A stretch of DNA of 36,317 nucleotides from Micromonospora tarensis (GTDB taxonomy: Bacteria; Actinomycetota; Actinomycetes; Mycobacteriales; Micromonosporaceae). The translations under genes were made by a program, and so were the position numbers. Shown in pieces: positions 24,714-33,033 of the stretch (positions are counted from its first letter, which is position 1; each line of letters starts with the position of its first letter). Below the pieces are notes generated by a model. That model worked only from the letters and a program-made list of their open reading frames with translations, did no database searches and had not been told where the DNA came from. The stretch covers positions 1-36,317 of the forward strand of contig NZ_JAEVHL010000041.1 of the NCBI RefSeq assembly GCF_016803395.1. Direction: 5' to 3'.

Positions 24714-26368
24714 CTAGGCGCACGGCGCTGGCTCAGTGGCCGCGGAACCCTCCTCCAGCCACCAGGACCCGCGAGCGCCGCAAACCTTGGCGTCGACCAC
24801 CAACGGCCGGGTGCGGGGACCAGCGAGCCAGCGGCGTACCGGCGCGAGGTCGTCGACGGTCCGGATGGTCAACCCGTCGCAGCCGTAGCCACTGGCGATG
24901 GCGGCCAGATCGGTGTCGAGAAAGGTGACCGTCTCCAGCGGGTGACCGTCCGGGCCGAAGTGGTGCACCTCCGCGCCGTACGCCGCGTCGTCGTAGATCA
25001 CCACGAGGAGGGGCAGCGCCAGCCGGACGGCGGTGACCAGTTCGGCGGCGGACATGAGGAAGCCACCGTCGCCGAGCGCGGCGACGGTGAGCCGGTCCGG
25101 CCGGGCGACCGCCGCGCCGAGCGCACTGGCCAGGCCGAGCCCGACCGACTGGAACGCCTGGGTGAAACAGAATCCGGCCACGTCCGGCACGTCGAGCCAC
25201 ATCGACGGGTAGCCCATGAAGTTCCCGGAGTCGACCACCACGGTCCGGTCGGGCGGCAGCAGGTCGTCCAGGGCGGCCGAGAGGGTCCTCGGGTCAATCG
25301 TCGCCGGGGTGCCGCCACCCTCGTCCCGGTACGGGACTGTCCGCCACCGGCCGTGGTCGCGAATCCGTTGGGCCAGCTCCGGCGTACGCCAGCCGCCGGC
25401 CACGGACCCGGTGGGCTGATCGCCCAGCCGATCGTGCACCGCCTCGGCGACCGCCGCGACGTCGCCGGCCACCGTCAGGTCGACCGGCCGGTTCACCCCG
25501 AACGCGGCCGGGTCGTGGTCCACCTGCACGACGACGGCGGAGGACGGGATCAGTTCGCCGTGCCGGGTGGTCCACATGTTCAGCGTGCTGCCCCACGCGA
25601 CGACCAGGTCCGCCGCGCCGATCAACTCGGTGGCGAGCGGGGTGGCGAAGCCGCCGGCCACGTCGAGGTTCCACGGGTTCCCGGCGAACAGTCCCTTCGC
25701 CGCGGCCGAGACCGCGAGCAGCGCGCCGCACGCGTCGGCGAGCCGGGTCAACGGATCCCCGGCCGCCCGGGCGCCCCGACCCGCGATGAAGACCGGTCGA
25801 CGGGCGGCCTGGAGCGCGGCGAGCAACGGCTCGACCGCTGGGATGGTCTCCGGGGTCGGCGCGAGCGCGGGGACCGGGCCGGTCCACGGTTCGGCTCCGG
25901 CGCTCTGCACCTCCAGCGGCAGGGCCAGCACCACCGTCGCGCCCCGGGCGGCGGCCCGGTAAGCCGCAGCCGCGTCCTGCGCCGCGTGCGTCGCGCGTAC
26001 CCGATGGAAGTCGCCCCGACCGAGGCGGCGAGGCCCGGCAGGTCGAGAAAGAAGTTCGACCGGGGCGCGGTCGCCTCCGGGGCCAGGACCACCATCGGGG
26101 TACGGCTCTTCGCGGCCTCGGTGAGGCCGGTCAGCGCGTTGGTGACGCCCGGACCCTGGTGCACCGAGAGCAGGCCCACCGTCGCGGCGGTGCGGGCGTA
26201 CCCGTCCGCCATGCTCGCCGCGCCGCCCTCGTGGGCCGCCGCGACGAACCGGGCGCCGGCCGCGACGAGCGCGTTCGTGACATGGAAGTTGCCGCTGCCG
26301 ACCACCCCGAAGACGTACCGCGCGCCGAGTCCGTGCAGGACCCGCCCGACCACCTCGGCTACCCGCAT
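24714..26368 (-). CDS. ThDP-dependent acetolactate synthase/decarboxylase-like enzyme (frameshifted)
   Basis: Two frames join into one 551-aa protein if one G is restored in the coding-strand GGG (plus-strand CCC at 26000-26002), giving 'ATSIGVRATHAAQDAAAAY'. The PYR domain has the catalytic Glu in 'AAHEGGAASMADGYAR'. The middle domain holds 'PVFIAGRGARAA'. The PP domain has the ThDP/Mg motif starting 'GDGGFLMSAAELV' and ending 'VIYDDAAYGAEVHHF', where the family norm is NN or ND instead of DD. The class covers acetolactate synthases and benzoylformate- or phenylpyruvate-type decarboxylases; the substrate is not clear. It lies 13 bases after a cyclase-family gene in the same operon. Confidence 0.85.
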
Positions 26369-26381
26369 CGGTGGCCCGGTC

Positions 26382-27143
26382 CTACCGTTCGACAAGCGCG
26401 AGGACCCGGCACGGGCTGCCGGACCCGGAGACGATCGGCAGTGGACCGGCGATCACCACCGCGCCGGTGGCCGGCAACTGCGCCAGGTTGCGCAGCTGGG
26501 TCAGGCCGTACTTGTCCTGGCCGAGCAGGAACGAGTGGCACGGAAACGGCGGGTCGAACGAGTGCGCGGCGCCCGCGTCGGTGCCGACCGTCTCCACCCC
26601 GACGCCCTGGATCGGCGACTCCTCGGCCAGCCAGCGGGCGCACTCGACGGAGATGCCCGGGGAACGCCCGGCGTTGGCGTACCGCTCCGGGTCGTCGCCG
26701 TACGCGTCCCACCCGGTGCGGTAGAGCAGCCAACCACCGACGGGCAACGCGCCGTGTTCGGCCTCCCACGCCTTGACGTGCTCGACCTCCAGCAGGAAGT
26801 CAGGGTCGGCGGCGGCGTCGGCGGCGTGGTCGATCACCACCGCCGGCGCGATCAACTGGCTCACCGGGACCTGCGACACGTCCGCGCCCTGTTGACCGGT
26901 GACCCAGTGCACCGGGGCGTCGAAGTGGGTGCCGGTGTGCTCGCCGGTGGAGAAGTTGTTCCAGTACCAGGCCGGACCTCGGTCGTCGTACCGGCTGATC
27001 TCACTGAGCTGGAACGGCCAGGTCTGCCCGAACTGCTCGGGCAGACCCAGGATCGGGGTCTGGTCCGAGAGCGGAGCGGTGAGGTCGACAACCTGGATCC
27101 GGCCGCTGGATAGCGCGGCGACAAACTCCTGCAGCACCGTCAT
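26382..27143 (-). CDS. Cyclase-family (kynurenine formamidase-like) metal hydrolase
   Basis: This 253-aa protein of the cyclase superfamily (PF04199) has the metal-binding motif 'HTGTHFDAPVHW' and a late 'PPFPCHSFLLGQ...YGLTQLRNL'. Relatives hydrolyse N-formylkynurenine, isatin or similar amides and lactones. It opens 'MTVLQEFVAALSSGRIQVVDLT'; ATGs 10-11 codons upstream are also possible and no ribosome-binding site decides. The ThDP-dependent enzyme follows after 13 bases, so the two likely act in one pathway on an oxo-acid or aromatic compound. The hypothetical gene at 27214 is divergent. Confidence 0.87.
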   Translation of the reverse strand: MTVLQEFVAALSSGRIQVVDLTAPLSDQTPILGLPEQFGQTWPFQLSEISRYDDRGPAWYWNNFSTGEHTGTHFDAPVHWVTGQQGADVSQVPVSQLIAPAVVIDHAADAAADPDFLLEVEHVKAWEAEHGALPVGGWLLYRTGWDAYGDDPERYANAGRSPGISVECARWLAEESPIQGVGVETVGTDAGAAHSFDPPFPCHSFLLGQDKYGLTQLRNLAQLPATGAVVIAGPLPIVSGSGSPCRVLALVER

Positions 27144-27213
27144 GCGGCGACCGTACACCGCATCGAAGTCCATCATGGATCGTCGCCGGGCCGTGTCGGG
27201 GATAATGCCCGCC

Positions 27214-27486
27214 ATGGCGAACATTGCCGCCCGGCGGCGCTGGCGCGAGCAGCAGCTCGCGGCGCGGCGAGCGCGGTCCCATCCGGATGTCGCCCAGGGT
27301 GACCTGGAGGGTTTCGCGCTGGTGCTCCCGGACGGGTCAGTGACGGCTGAGGTCGTGCACGTGCAGTGGGAGGACAACCACCCCGCCGGTCCCGACACGC
27401 ACGTGACCGTGTCGTTCGCCGACGGATCGAGCCTTGAGTTCGCCTTCGACGTCCCCGTCGTGAAGATCCGACCGGCCGACGCGTAA
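27214..27486 (+). CDS. Hypothetical protein (90 aa)
   Basis: A small soluble protein with a basic helical start ('ANIAARRRWREQQLAARRAR') and a beta-rich second half ('DGSVTAEVVHVQWED', 'VTVSFADGSSLEFAFDV'). A GATAAT -10-like element at 27201-27206 sits seven bases before the ATG, suggesting a leaderless transcript. An in-frame ATG three codons earlier overlaps that element. No family is recognised. It diverges from the cyclase-ThDP operon. Confidence 0.65.
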   Translation: MANIAARRRWREQQLAARRARSHPDVAQGDLEGFALVLPDGSVTAEVVHVQWEDNHPAGPDTHVTVSFADGSSLEFAFDVPVVKIRPADA

Positions 27487-27516
27487 GAATTTCCCGGCCG
27501 GTTCCGCGAGGTCGCC

Positions 27517-28017
27517 TCAGTCAGGCCGTTGAGCGGTGTGGCCGCCGCGGAGGCGGTCCAACTCGACGAGGTACATCGCCTGCATCCGCTGAAAGTGACC
27601 GGCCAGCAGCATGATCTCCTCGACGCTGTAACCGTCGATGAGCCGCTCCGCACTATCGGCGAACGACTCGTACGGTCGCTTCACCTCGGCGATCCGCTCC
27701 GGCCGCAGGGCGACGATCACCCGTCGGCGGTCCGCCGGATCGCGCTCGGCCGTCACGTAGCCAGCCTGCTGGAGCCGGCGCAGCATACTGGTCACCGCGC
27801 CGGTGGTGAGGTTGGTCCGCTCGGCGACCTGCCCCGCCGTGGCGGACCCGACGTCCGCCAGGTAGTCCAGGCACTCCAGGTCGCTGACGGTGAGGCCCAG
27901 CCGCTCCGCGATGGCGTACCGGAACACCATGGACAGCCGCGACGTCTCCCGCCCGGCGCGCATGAGGTCGGTGATCGCTGACGCGCGGCTCGGCTCGTCG
28001 GACATGTCCGCAATCAT
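27517..28017 (-). CDS. MarR-family transcriptional regulator
   Basis: This 166-aa winged-helix regulator has 'LGLTVSDLECLDYLADVGSA', 'TAGQVAERTNLTTGAVTSML' (recognition helix) and the wing 'AERDPADRRRVIV', the signature MarR DxRxxRV. Its start (ATGATT at 28017) overlaps the monooxygenase stop by four bases; an ATG four codons on is also possible. The 17-bp dyad upstream of the monooxygenase (29265-29281) is its likely operator, so the pair would be autoregulated and released by a small aromatic or drug-like ligand. Confidence 0.92.
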   Translation of the reverse strand: MIADMSDEPSRASAITDLMRAGRETSRLSMVFRYAIAERLGLTVSDLECLDYLADVGSATAGQVAERTNLTTGAVTSMLRRLQQAGYVTAERDPADRRRVIVALRPERIAEVKRPYESFADSAERLIDGYSVEEIMLLAGHFQRMQAMYLVELDRLRGGHTAQRPD

Positions 28018-29258
28018 GCCTCCGGTACGGTGACCCGGTGCAGCCGAGGTAACACGCGGGTCAGCACCCAGTGCGGCGCGGCCCCGCCACCGGTGAGGCG
28101 GCGCATCAGGCGGGCGGCGGTGTCGACGGCGCGGAAGGCGTACCGCGCCATCTCGTCCTGGTAGTCGGCGATCGCCTGCTCCACCGGCGTGCCGTTCGCC
28201 CGGGCCTCGACCAGCTTCCGGCCGAGCAGTGCGGCGTCACGGAGCGCGGTGTTCCCGCCGTGTGCGCCGAACGGCGGCATGACGTGCACGGCGTCGCCCA
28301 TCATCGTCGCGCGGGGCACCGCCCACCGGAGCGGGCGCCGGCCGGCGGCGAAGAGGTTGAGCACCGTGGCGTCCAACTCGGCCGTGCCGACCAGCCGCCG
28401 GATGAGCGGGTGGAAGTCAGCGCTCATCCGGGAGGCCAGTCGCCACAGCTCCAGCAGGTCTCCGCGGACGCCGATCGGCACGTCCTCGCGCCGGAGCAGC
28501 AGTCCCCACATCACGTAGTCGTAGCCGGTGGGCGCATAGTTGCCCGGGGCCAGGCGCGCGAAGGCCTCCTGCGGGCTCTCGCCGAACCGCATGGAGGTGA
28601 AGAAGAAGGCGCGGCCCGGCTGGTTGGCGATGGCAAGTACGCCGCTGGTACGCAGCGCGTCCGGGATGACGCTCTCGCCGTTGCGCCGCAGGGGCGATCG
28701 GCCGTAGATGCCCGCCAGCGGGGTGTTCGTCGGCTCCGCGTCCGGCATCAACTGCGCGCGCAACGCCGAGCCGACGCCGTCCGCGCCCACGACGACGGTT
28801 GCCGCGGCGGCTCCACCGTCGGAGAAACGCAGCCGCAGCCCGGCCGGGCCGCTGTCCACCGCGACAGCGTCCTTGCCGTAGTGGACGCGCCCGTTCAGCC
28901 CGCACTGCAGGATCGACCGCAGGGTCAGCCGGTCGACCTGGCGGGTCGCGTGCGGCTCGTCCTTGAAGGTGATGGTGAAAGCGTCCCGCAGCCGGCGGTC
29001 GGTGAAGCGCAACTGCCCGCCGGGTTCGTCGCCGGTGGTCAACGCCAGGTCGTACAGCCGGCGGGGCAGGCTCTCGCGCAGCGCCCCCAGCCCGTGCCGG
29101 TCGAGAATGATCCGGTAGCCCTGCCGCCGGACGAAGGGGCCCGGGTCCCGCTCGTAGACGTGCACGTCGATGCCGGCGCGCACCAGGTATTGAGCGAGGC
29201 AGAGACCGGAGAGACCAGCGCCGGCGATGGCGACCGAGAAGCCTGTCGATGCGACCAT
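28014..29258 (-). CDS. FAD-dependent monooxygenase (group A, aromatic hydroxylase-like)
   Basis: This 414-aa flavoprotein has the dinucleotide-binding 'VAIAGAGLSGLCLA' (GXGXXG), 'VVVGADGVGSALRAQL' (the DG motif) and 'MMGDAVHVMPPFGAHGGNTALRDA' in two stretches (the GD motif that binds FAD ribose). Group A enzymes hydroxylate aromatics, tetracycline-type antibiotics or similar ring compounds using NAD(P)H and oxygen. It is the first gene of an operon with marR, joined by an ATGA overlap. The ATG lies six bases after a TAAGAT -10 element with no Shine-Dalgarno sequence, so the message is probably leaderless. Substrate unknown; detoxification of an antibiotic or phenol is the usual role in this arrangement. 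Confidence 0.92.
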   Translation of the reverse strand: MVASTGFSVAIAGAGLSGLCLAQYLVRAGIDVHVYERDPGPFVRRQGYRIILDRHGLGALRESLPRRLYDLALTTGDEPGGQLRFTDRRLRDAFTITFKDEPHATRQVDRLTLRSILQCGLNGRVHYGKDAVAVDSGPAGLRLRFSDGGAAAATVVVGADGVGSALRAQLMPDAEPTNTPLAGIYGRSPLRRNGESVIPDALRTSGVLAIANQPGRAFFFTSMRFGESPQEAFARLAPGNYAPTGYDYVMWGLLLRREDVPIGVRGDLLELWRLASRMSADFHPLIRRLVGTAELDATVLNLFAAGRRPLRWAVPRATMMGDAVHVMPPFGAHGGNTALRDAALLGRKLVEARANGTPVEQAIADYQDEMARYAFRAVDTAARLMRRLTGGGAAPHWVLTRVLPRLHRVTVPEA

Positions 29259-29264
29259 GCGGTT

Positions 29265-29281
29265 ATCTTAATGACTAAGAT
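29265..29281 (-). promoter_or_regulatory. MarR-type operator overlapping the monooxygenase promoter
   Basis: ATCTTAATGACTAAGAT is a 17-bp dyad (6-base arms, 5-base centre), the size and AT-rich style of MarR operators. On the minus strand the promoter reads -35 TTGCCC (29287-29292), 16-bp spacer, -10 TAAGAT (29265-29270). The dyad covers the -10 and most of the spacer, so a bound repressor would exclude polymerase. Confidence 0.75.
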
Positions 29282-29378
29282 GATTTGGGCAAGGCCATCG
29301 GGCAGCCGCACGTCAACGGGATCGCGGGATCTCTGCGCGGGCCCCGAGCTTGTCCTACCCCTGTGCTCTACTCCGCTC

Positions 29379-29804
29379 ATGCATGTCGTCGTCTGCGGTG
29401 CGCTGATGGAGAACGACGCGGTCCTGCTGGTGCACCGCAGCCCGACCCGCCGGGCATACCCGGATCTCTGGGACCTGCCCGGAGGGCACGTCGAGGCGGG
29501 CGAGTCGGAACTAAAGGCCCTCGCGCGTGAGATGCACGAGGAGCTGGGGGTGCACGTCGTGGCGGACTCCGCGTCACGATTGGGCGACCTGCGTGCCGGC
29601 AGCGGCGAGGACGCCGTCCGAGTGGGCGTCTGGCACATCGGTGCCTGGGTCGGCTCTCCCACCAACCGTGCGCCCGAAGAGCATGACGACATCGCGTGGG
29701 TCCGAATCAGCCAGATGGACGCCCTCCCCCTCGTGTTCGCCGCCCTGCCCGCACTGCTTCGGTCCCGACCGGAGCCCGACCGACTGCCTCGTCGGCTCAG
29801 CTAG
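29379..29804 (+). CDS. NUDIX hydrolase
   Basis: This 141-aa protein has a complete NUDIX box, 'GHVEAGE' then 'SELKALAREMHEELGV' (G-x5-E-x7-REUxEExGU), after the opening 'VVVCGALMENDAVLLVHRSP'. 'DLWDLPGGHVE' and the size fit the MutT/ADP-ribose-type enzymes that cleave nucleoside diphosphates linked to another group; the substrate cannot be told. The start is ATG 29379, without a clear ribosome-binding site. It diverges from the monooxygenase operon and its end overlaps the converging GIY-YIG gene by eight bases. Confidence 0.9.
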   Translation: MHVVVCGALMENDAVLLVHRSPTRRAYPDLWDLPGGHVEAGESELKALAREMHEELGVHVVADSASRLGDLRAGSGEDAVRVGVWHIGAWVGSPTNRAPEEHDDIAWVRISQMDALPLVFAALPALLRSRPEPDRLPRRLS

Positions 29805-30741
29805 ACAGGACGCGCTCGACGAGGTCCGGACAGTGCGACTTCCAGTTCAGCGCCGGGCCCTTGCGCATGAGGTCCAGATTGAGCTTTCGGGCAGCTCTGA
29901 CGATGCCGGGTCGGGTGAGCGCGTCCTGGGCGGATCGTGGCGATGTGAACTGCAGCCCCAGTACCCCGGGGCGGATTCGATAGCGGGCGTCGACAGTGCG
30001 CATGAACGCCAGCCCGAGGCGCGTACGGATCTGCGACTTCGCGGTGGCCCGGTCTATGTTCAGGCAGATCTGCAAATCCTGCGGAGCGTGTCTGTCGTGG
30101 CAGACGTACAGGGTCTCCAGAGCGTGCACCGAGACGGTGAGCAGGCGCGGGTAGGTGGCGGCGTTGGTCGCGGGGAGCGCGCTGAGGCTCCAGTAGCTCA
30201 GCTCGGTCAGCTCGGTCACCGGCATAGCGACGCGCAGGTACGTCCCCACCAAGCGGGCCAGCTCGTCGGTGAACCGCGGATCGGCCTGGAGCCGGTTGAA
30301 CAGGTGGCGACTGCGGTGGTGCACAACGGAGTCGCTAGGCCGCTCACTGCGGCGAACATTCCGCGGCTGGTGGTCAGCAAGCCAGCGTCGCTGCGCCGCT
30401 GGAGGCAGGAGAACGTCGAGCTCGCTGGCACCGAGCCGGCCCGTGGTGTGTACGACATTTCGTAGCGGCACCCCGGCCGCCTCACGTTGGCGAATCCGAC
30501 CACGCTCAACCTCGTCGAGCTGGCCGCGACCCACCCGCTCAAAGGCGATCTCCACGATGTCGGACCAGTTTCGGCGGTGGGTGCAGAACCGTGTCACCAC
30601 GTCGACAGCCTGTCCCACGTAGCGCTGGCCGTCCGCGAACGTCAACTCGTACACTCCGCACCGGCCAGGCGCCTTAGGCAGGAGGTGAGCGATCGAATTC
30701 AGCCCGTCCACCTTCAGCCGCACCGCGTCATGACTGTCCAC
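29797..30741 (-). CDS. GIY-YIG nuclease-domain protein
   Basis: This 314-aa protein has an N-terminal GIY-YIG domain: 'CGVYELTFADGQRYVGQA' gives the paired motifs (G29-V30-Y31 and Y41-V42-G43), R51 in 'VVTRFCTHRR' is the catalytic Arg, and E77 or E79 in 'LDEVERGRI' the metal-binding Glu. All key residues appear present. The C-terminal two-thirds is unrecognised, helical, with 'ELSYWSLSALPATN' and several Arg/Lys-rich helices. A GTG start at 30741 is used; ribosome-binding support is poor. It follows the NTPase-TPR gene of module 2 on the same strand with a 68-codon frame bridging the gap, so it may be the DNA-cutting output of that module. GIY-YIG proteins also include repair and homing enzymes. 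Confidence 0.78.
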   Translation of the reverse strand: MDSHDAVRLKVDGLNSIAHLLPKAPGRCGVYELTFADGQRYVGQAVDVVTRFCTHRRNWSDIVEIAFERVGRGQLDEVERGRIRQREAAGVPLRNVVHTTGRLGASELDVLLPPAAQRRWLADHQPRNVRRSERPSDSVVHHRSRHLFNRLQADPRFTDELARLVGTYLRVAMPVTELTELSYWSLSALPATNAATYPRLLTVSVHALETLYVCHDRHAPQDLQICLNIDRATAKSQIRTRLGLAFMRTVDARYRIRPGVLGLQFTSPRSAQDALTRPGIVRAARKLNLDLMRKGPALNWKSHCPDLVERVLSS

Positions 30742-30934
30742 GTTGTACGACGGTAGGGCACGGAGACACTGGTCCCATCGGCCTGATGATCAGGTTGCGT
30801 AGTGTGCTGGTCAGTCGGCGGGCGGCCTTCAGGTCGAAGGCCGGGCCGCTGACGTCGATCGTGCGGCGTACCTGAAAGGCGGACAGCGCCGAGTCGGGTG
30901 GTGTGTCTCTGCGCGTCAGGCTTCGCCTCTCCAT
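30728..30934 (-). CDS. Possible small bridging gene (68 aa)
   Basis: A 68-codon frame whose ATG lies 19 bases inside the end of the NTPase gene and whose TGA overlaps the GIY-YIG start, so it exactly fills the gap between them. The product is basic with a helix 'FDLKAARRLTSTLRNLIIRP'. No domain is recognised and no ribosome-binding site is seen. Tight overlaps at both ends are the main support; it may be non-coding. Confidence 0.35.
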   Translation of the reverse strand: MERRSLTRRDTPPDSALSAFQVRRTIDVSGPAFDLKAARRLTSTLRNLIIRPMGPVSPCPTVVQRGQS

Positions 30935-33033
30935 GCCTGAAGCACGATCGCAACTGCCCGGGTTCCCGAATGCTCGTCACCCAACAACCGCTTGCAGTCG
31001 GCAACCACCGTCTGGAGGAGATCGGTCGCGTAGTGGGTACGCCCCGCCTTCCAGTACGAGGCGGCGAGGTTCGCGCGGGCAGCCAGCGTCTCCGAATGCT
31101 CGTGACCCAGCGACCGCACGCGATCGGCGACCACCGTCTCCAACAAACTGATCGCCTCCTGCGTACGCCCCGCCCGCTGATACGACGCAGCTAGATTCGC
31201 GCGGGCGGCCAGTGTGTCCGGATGCTTATCACCCAACAACCGCACGCGATCCGCGACCACCATCTCCTCAATGCCAATCGCCTCCTGCGTACGCCCCGCC
31301 TGCCAGTACGAGACGGCGAGATTCGCGCGGACGGTCAGCGTTTCCGGATGCTCGTCACCCAGCAACCGCGCGTGGGCGGCGACGACCGTCTTCAACAGAA
31401 CGATTGCCTCCTGGGTACGCCCTGCCCGCCGATAGGACACGGCGAGGTTGCAGCGGGCGACCAGCGTCTTCTGGTGCTCCTCACCCAGCAGCCGCGCGGC
31501 GTTTTCCTGCATGGTTTCCCAGTAATCGATGGCGGCAGTCTGCAGACCGGCGTTGATGAGGCTGGTGCCGGCGCGGTAGAGCAGGGGATGCCCGCCGCGC
31601 CGCCAGAGTAATTCGTTAGCGATGCCGGCCACAGTGGCGGTGTTGGCCCGGAGCGCGACCATCAAGTCGGTGGTGGCGTGATCGAGGGCGGGCCACAACT
31701 CCAGCAACGCGTCGGCGGCGGCGTAGGCCACCAAGGCGGGGTTGGCGGTGGTCTCCCGCATGGCGCGGGCGGTGAGTGCGTGAATACGCACAGCGCGGGC
31801 ACCGTTGGTGCGGGTGTGGGTGAGCAGACCATACCGGTGCAGCAGCCGCACCGTTTTGCGTGCCTGGCCAGCATCGACCGGGTCGCCGCCAGCACCAGCC
31901 CGCCCTACGGAGAGGTAGCTGGTGACAGCGGAGGTGGCCCAGAGCGTGTCGGGATGTCCATCGGGGTCACATACCGCGGCCAACTCCAGAGCGGGACGCG
32001 CCAGCCCGATGGGATCGGCATCCTCGGCGGCCTCCAAGGCCAGTAGGAGGGTGACCGCTACCGGCCGTCCGTAACCGTCCGGATCAGCGCCCGGGGGCAT
32101 CAGATCGGCCAAGCGCTCCGTACCGCGCAGGAAGCGGGCCAGGTAATCCGCGCATCCCTCATCCTGAGTGATCATGTAAGCGGCAGCGTGCGACAACGCT
32201 AGCGGCAGATACCCCAACACAGCCGCCAAGTCGCTGGCTTGTTCGTCGAGAAGATGGCCGTACCCGGCTGCGGAGAGCCGCTCACCCAGGTAGTTCAGCG
32301 CTTCGTCCGGGCTGTACACATCGACGTTGACCTGCTGCCGCCCGGAACTGAGCAAGCTGGCATCGTCCTGCAACCGGGTCGTGACCAGAGTCCACCCGGC
32401 CGGGCGGTGCGGCGGCCACCAACCCGCCAACATGGCCGGATCGGTGACGTCGTCCAAGACGACCAACCAGGGGCGCTGCGTGGTGGACAGCCACTCCAGC
32501 AACGCCTTGGCGTCGCCGTCCGGGTCTTTACCGTCAGCGCCGAGCACCCCCGCTTTGGCCGCAGCCCGCGCATACGCGGTGATGACCTGGTTGGCGCTAC
32601 CAGCGGTGACCCACAGCACCAGATCGGTGCTGCCGTCATCGATGGCCTGCCAGGCGAACCACGCCGCCAGCTGCGACTTGCCTACACCTCCCCCACCAGC
32701 CAACACGCGCGCACCCCGGCTGCCGCGAGCGCCATCGTGCTGAGCCAGCACCACGTCGTTGCCGTGACGACGGGCAGCGAAGACCTGGTCACGCACGCTC
32801 TGACGCGGTTGAAAAGCCGATGCCAACGCAACAGGCTGCCCCTCCAGCACCGGCCACACCGGCGCCGCGACCGCCCCCGGATGATGGTGATCATGCTGGT
32901 GGAAGGTGGGCCTGACGTCACCCAGGATGACGCCGCTGTTGGCCACACCGGCGTTGCTTGCCTCCGCATCACCGGAATCGACGACGGATTCCGCGTCCGG
33001 CACCGTCTCGTTCGAGGCGCCTGTGGTGGTCAC
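30916..33033 (-). CDS. NB-ARC/STAND NTPase with TPR repeats, module 2
   Basis: This 705-aa NLR-like protein has a low-complexity N-terminus with motif ANSGVILGDV at residues 31-40 followed by 'HQHDHHHPG'. The NB-ARC part has Walker A 'GGGGVGKS' (113-120), Walker B 'LVVLDDV' (190-196), sensor 'LVTTRLQD' and the helical motif 'GYLPLALSHAAAYM'. A winged-helix-like stretch follows ('TVRLLHRYGLLTHTR'). The C-terminus has four and a half 42-residue TPR units of the kinesin-light-chain style ('LLGDEHPETL.. ANLA.SY..AGRTQEAI'), about 512-705. It has no fused effector. The GTG start overlaps the stop of the small membrane protein (GTGA). NLR family knowledge suggests ligand sensing by the TPRs and oligomerisation on nucleotide exchange; here the output may be the membrane partner or the GIY-YIG protein downstream. 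Confidence 0.87.
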   Translation of the reverse strand: MTTTGASNETVPDAESVVDSGDAEASNAGVANSGVILGDVRPTFHQHDHHHPGAVAAPVWPVLEGQPVALASAFQPRQSVRDQVFAARRHGNDVVLAQHDGARGSRGARVLAGGGGVGKSQLAAWFAWQAIDDGSTDLVLWVTAGSANQVITAYARAAAKAGVLGADGKDPDGDAKALLEWLSTTQRPWLVVLDDVTDPAMLAGWWPPHRPAGWTLVTTRLQDDASLLSSGRQQVNVDVYSPDEALNYLGERLSAAGYGHLLDEQASDLAAVLGYLPLALSHAAAYMITQDEGCADYLARFLRGTERLADLMPPGADPDGYGRPVAVTLLLALEAAEDADPIGLARPALELAAVCDPDGHPDTLWATSAVTSYLSVGRAGAGGDPVDAGQARKTVRLLHRYGLLTHTRTNGARAVRIHALTARAMRETTANPALVAYAAADALLELWPALDHATTDLMVALRANTATVAGIANELLWRRGGHPLLYRAGTSLINAGLQTAAIDYWETMQENAARLLGEEHQKTLVARCNLAVSYRRAGRTQEAIVLLKTVVAAHARLLGDEHPETLTVRANLAVSYWQAGRTQEAIGIEEMVVADRVRLLGDKHPDTLAARANLAASYQRAGRTQEAISLLETVVADRVRSLGHEHSETLAARANLAASYWKAGRTHYATDLLQTVVADCKRLLGDEHSGTRAVAIVLQAWRGEA
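30919..31500 (-). repeat. 126-bp tandem repeats coding for 42-aa TPR units
   Basis: Four full and one partial unit lie in phase with the NTPase reading frame. The DNA of neighbouring units is clearly alike (for example 'CGCCTCCTGCGTACGCCCCG' recurs in the units near 31145 and 31275), which suggests recent duplication or gene conversion within the sensor region. Confidence 0.8.

Noticed and set aside
30714..31004. 96-codon minus-strand frame at the NTPase end
   Set aside because: It overlaps the well-supported TPR coding frame over most of its first third and reads as a shadow of it.
30919..31500. Repeats at 31 kb as a CRISPR array or minisatellite
   Set aside because: The 126-bp units keep the reading frame and encode 42-residue TPRs; there are no short repeats with unique spacers.
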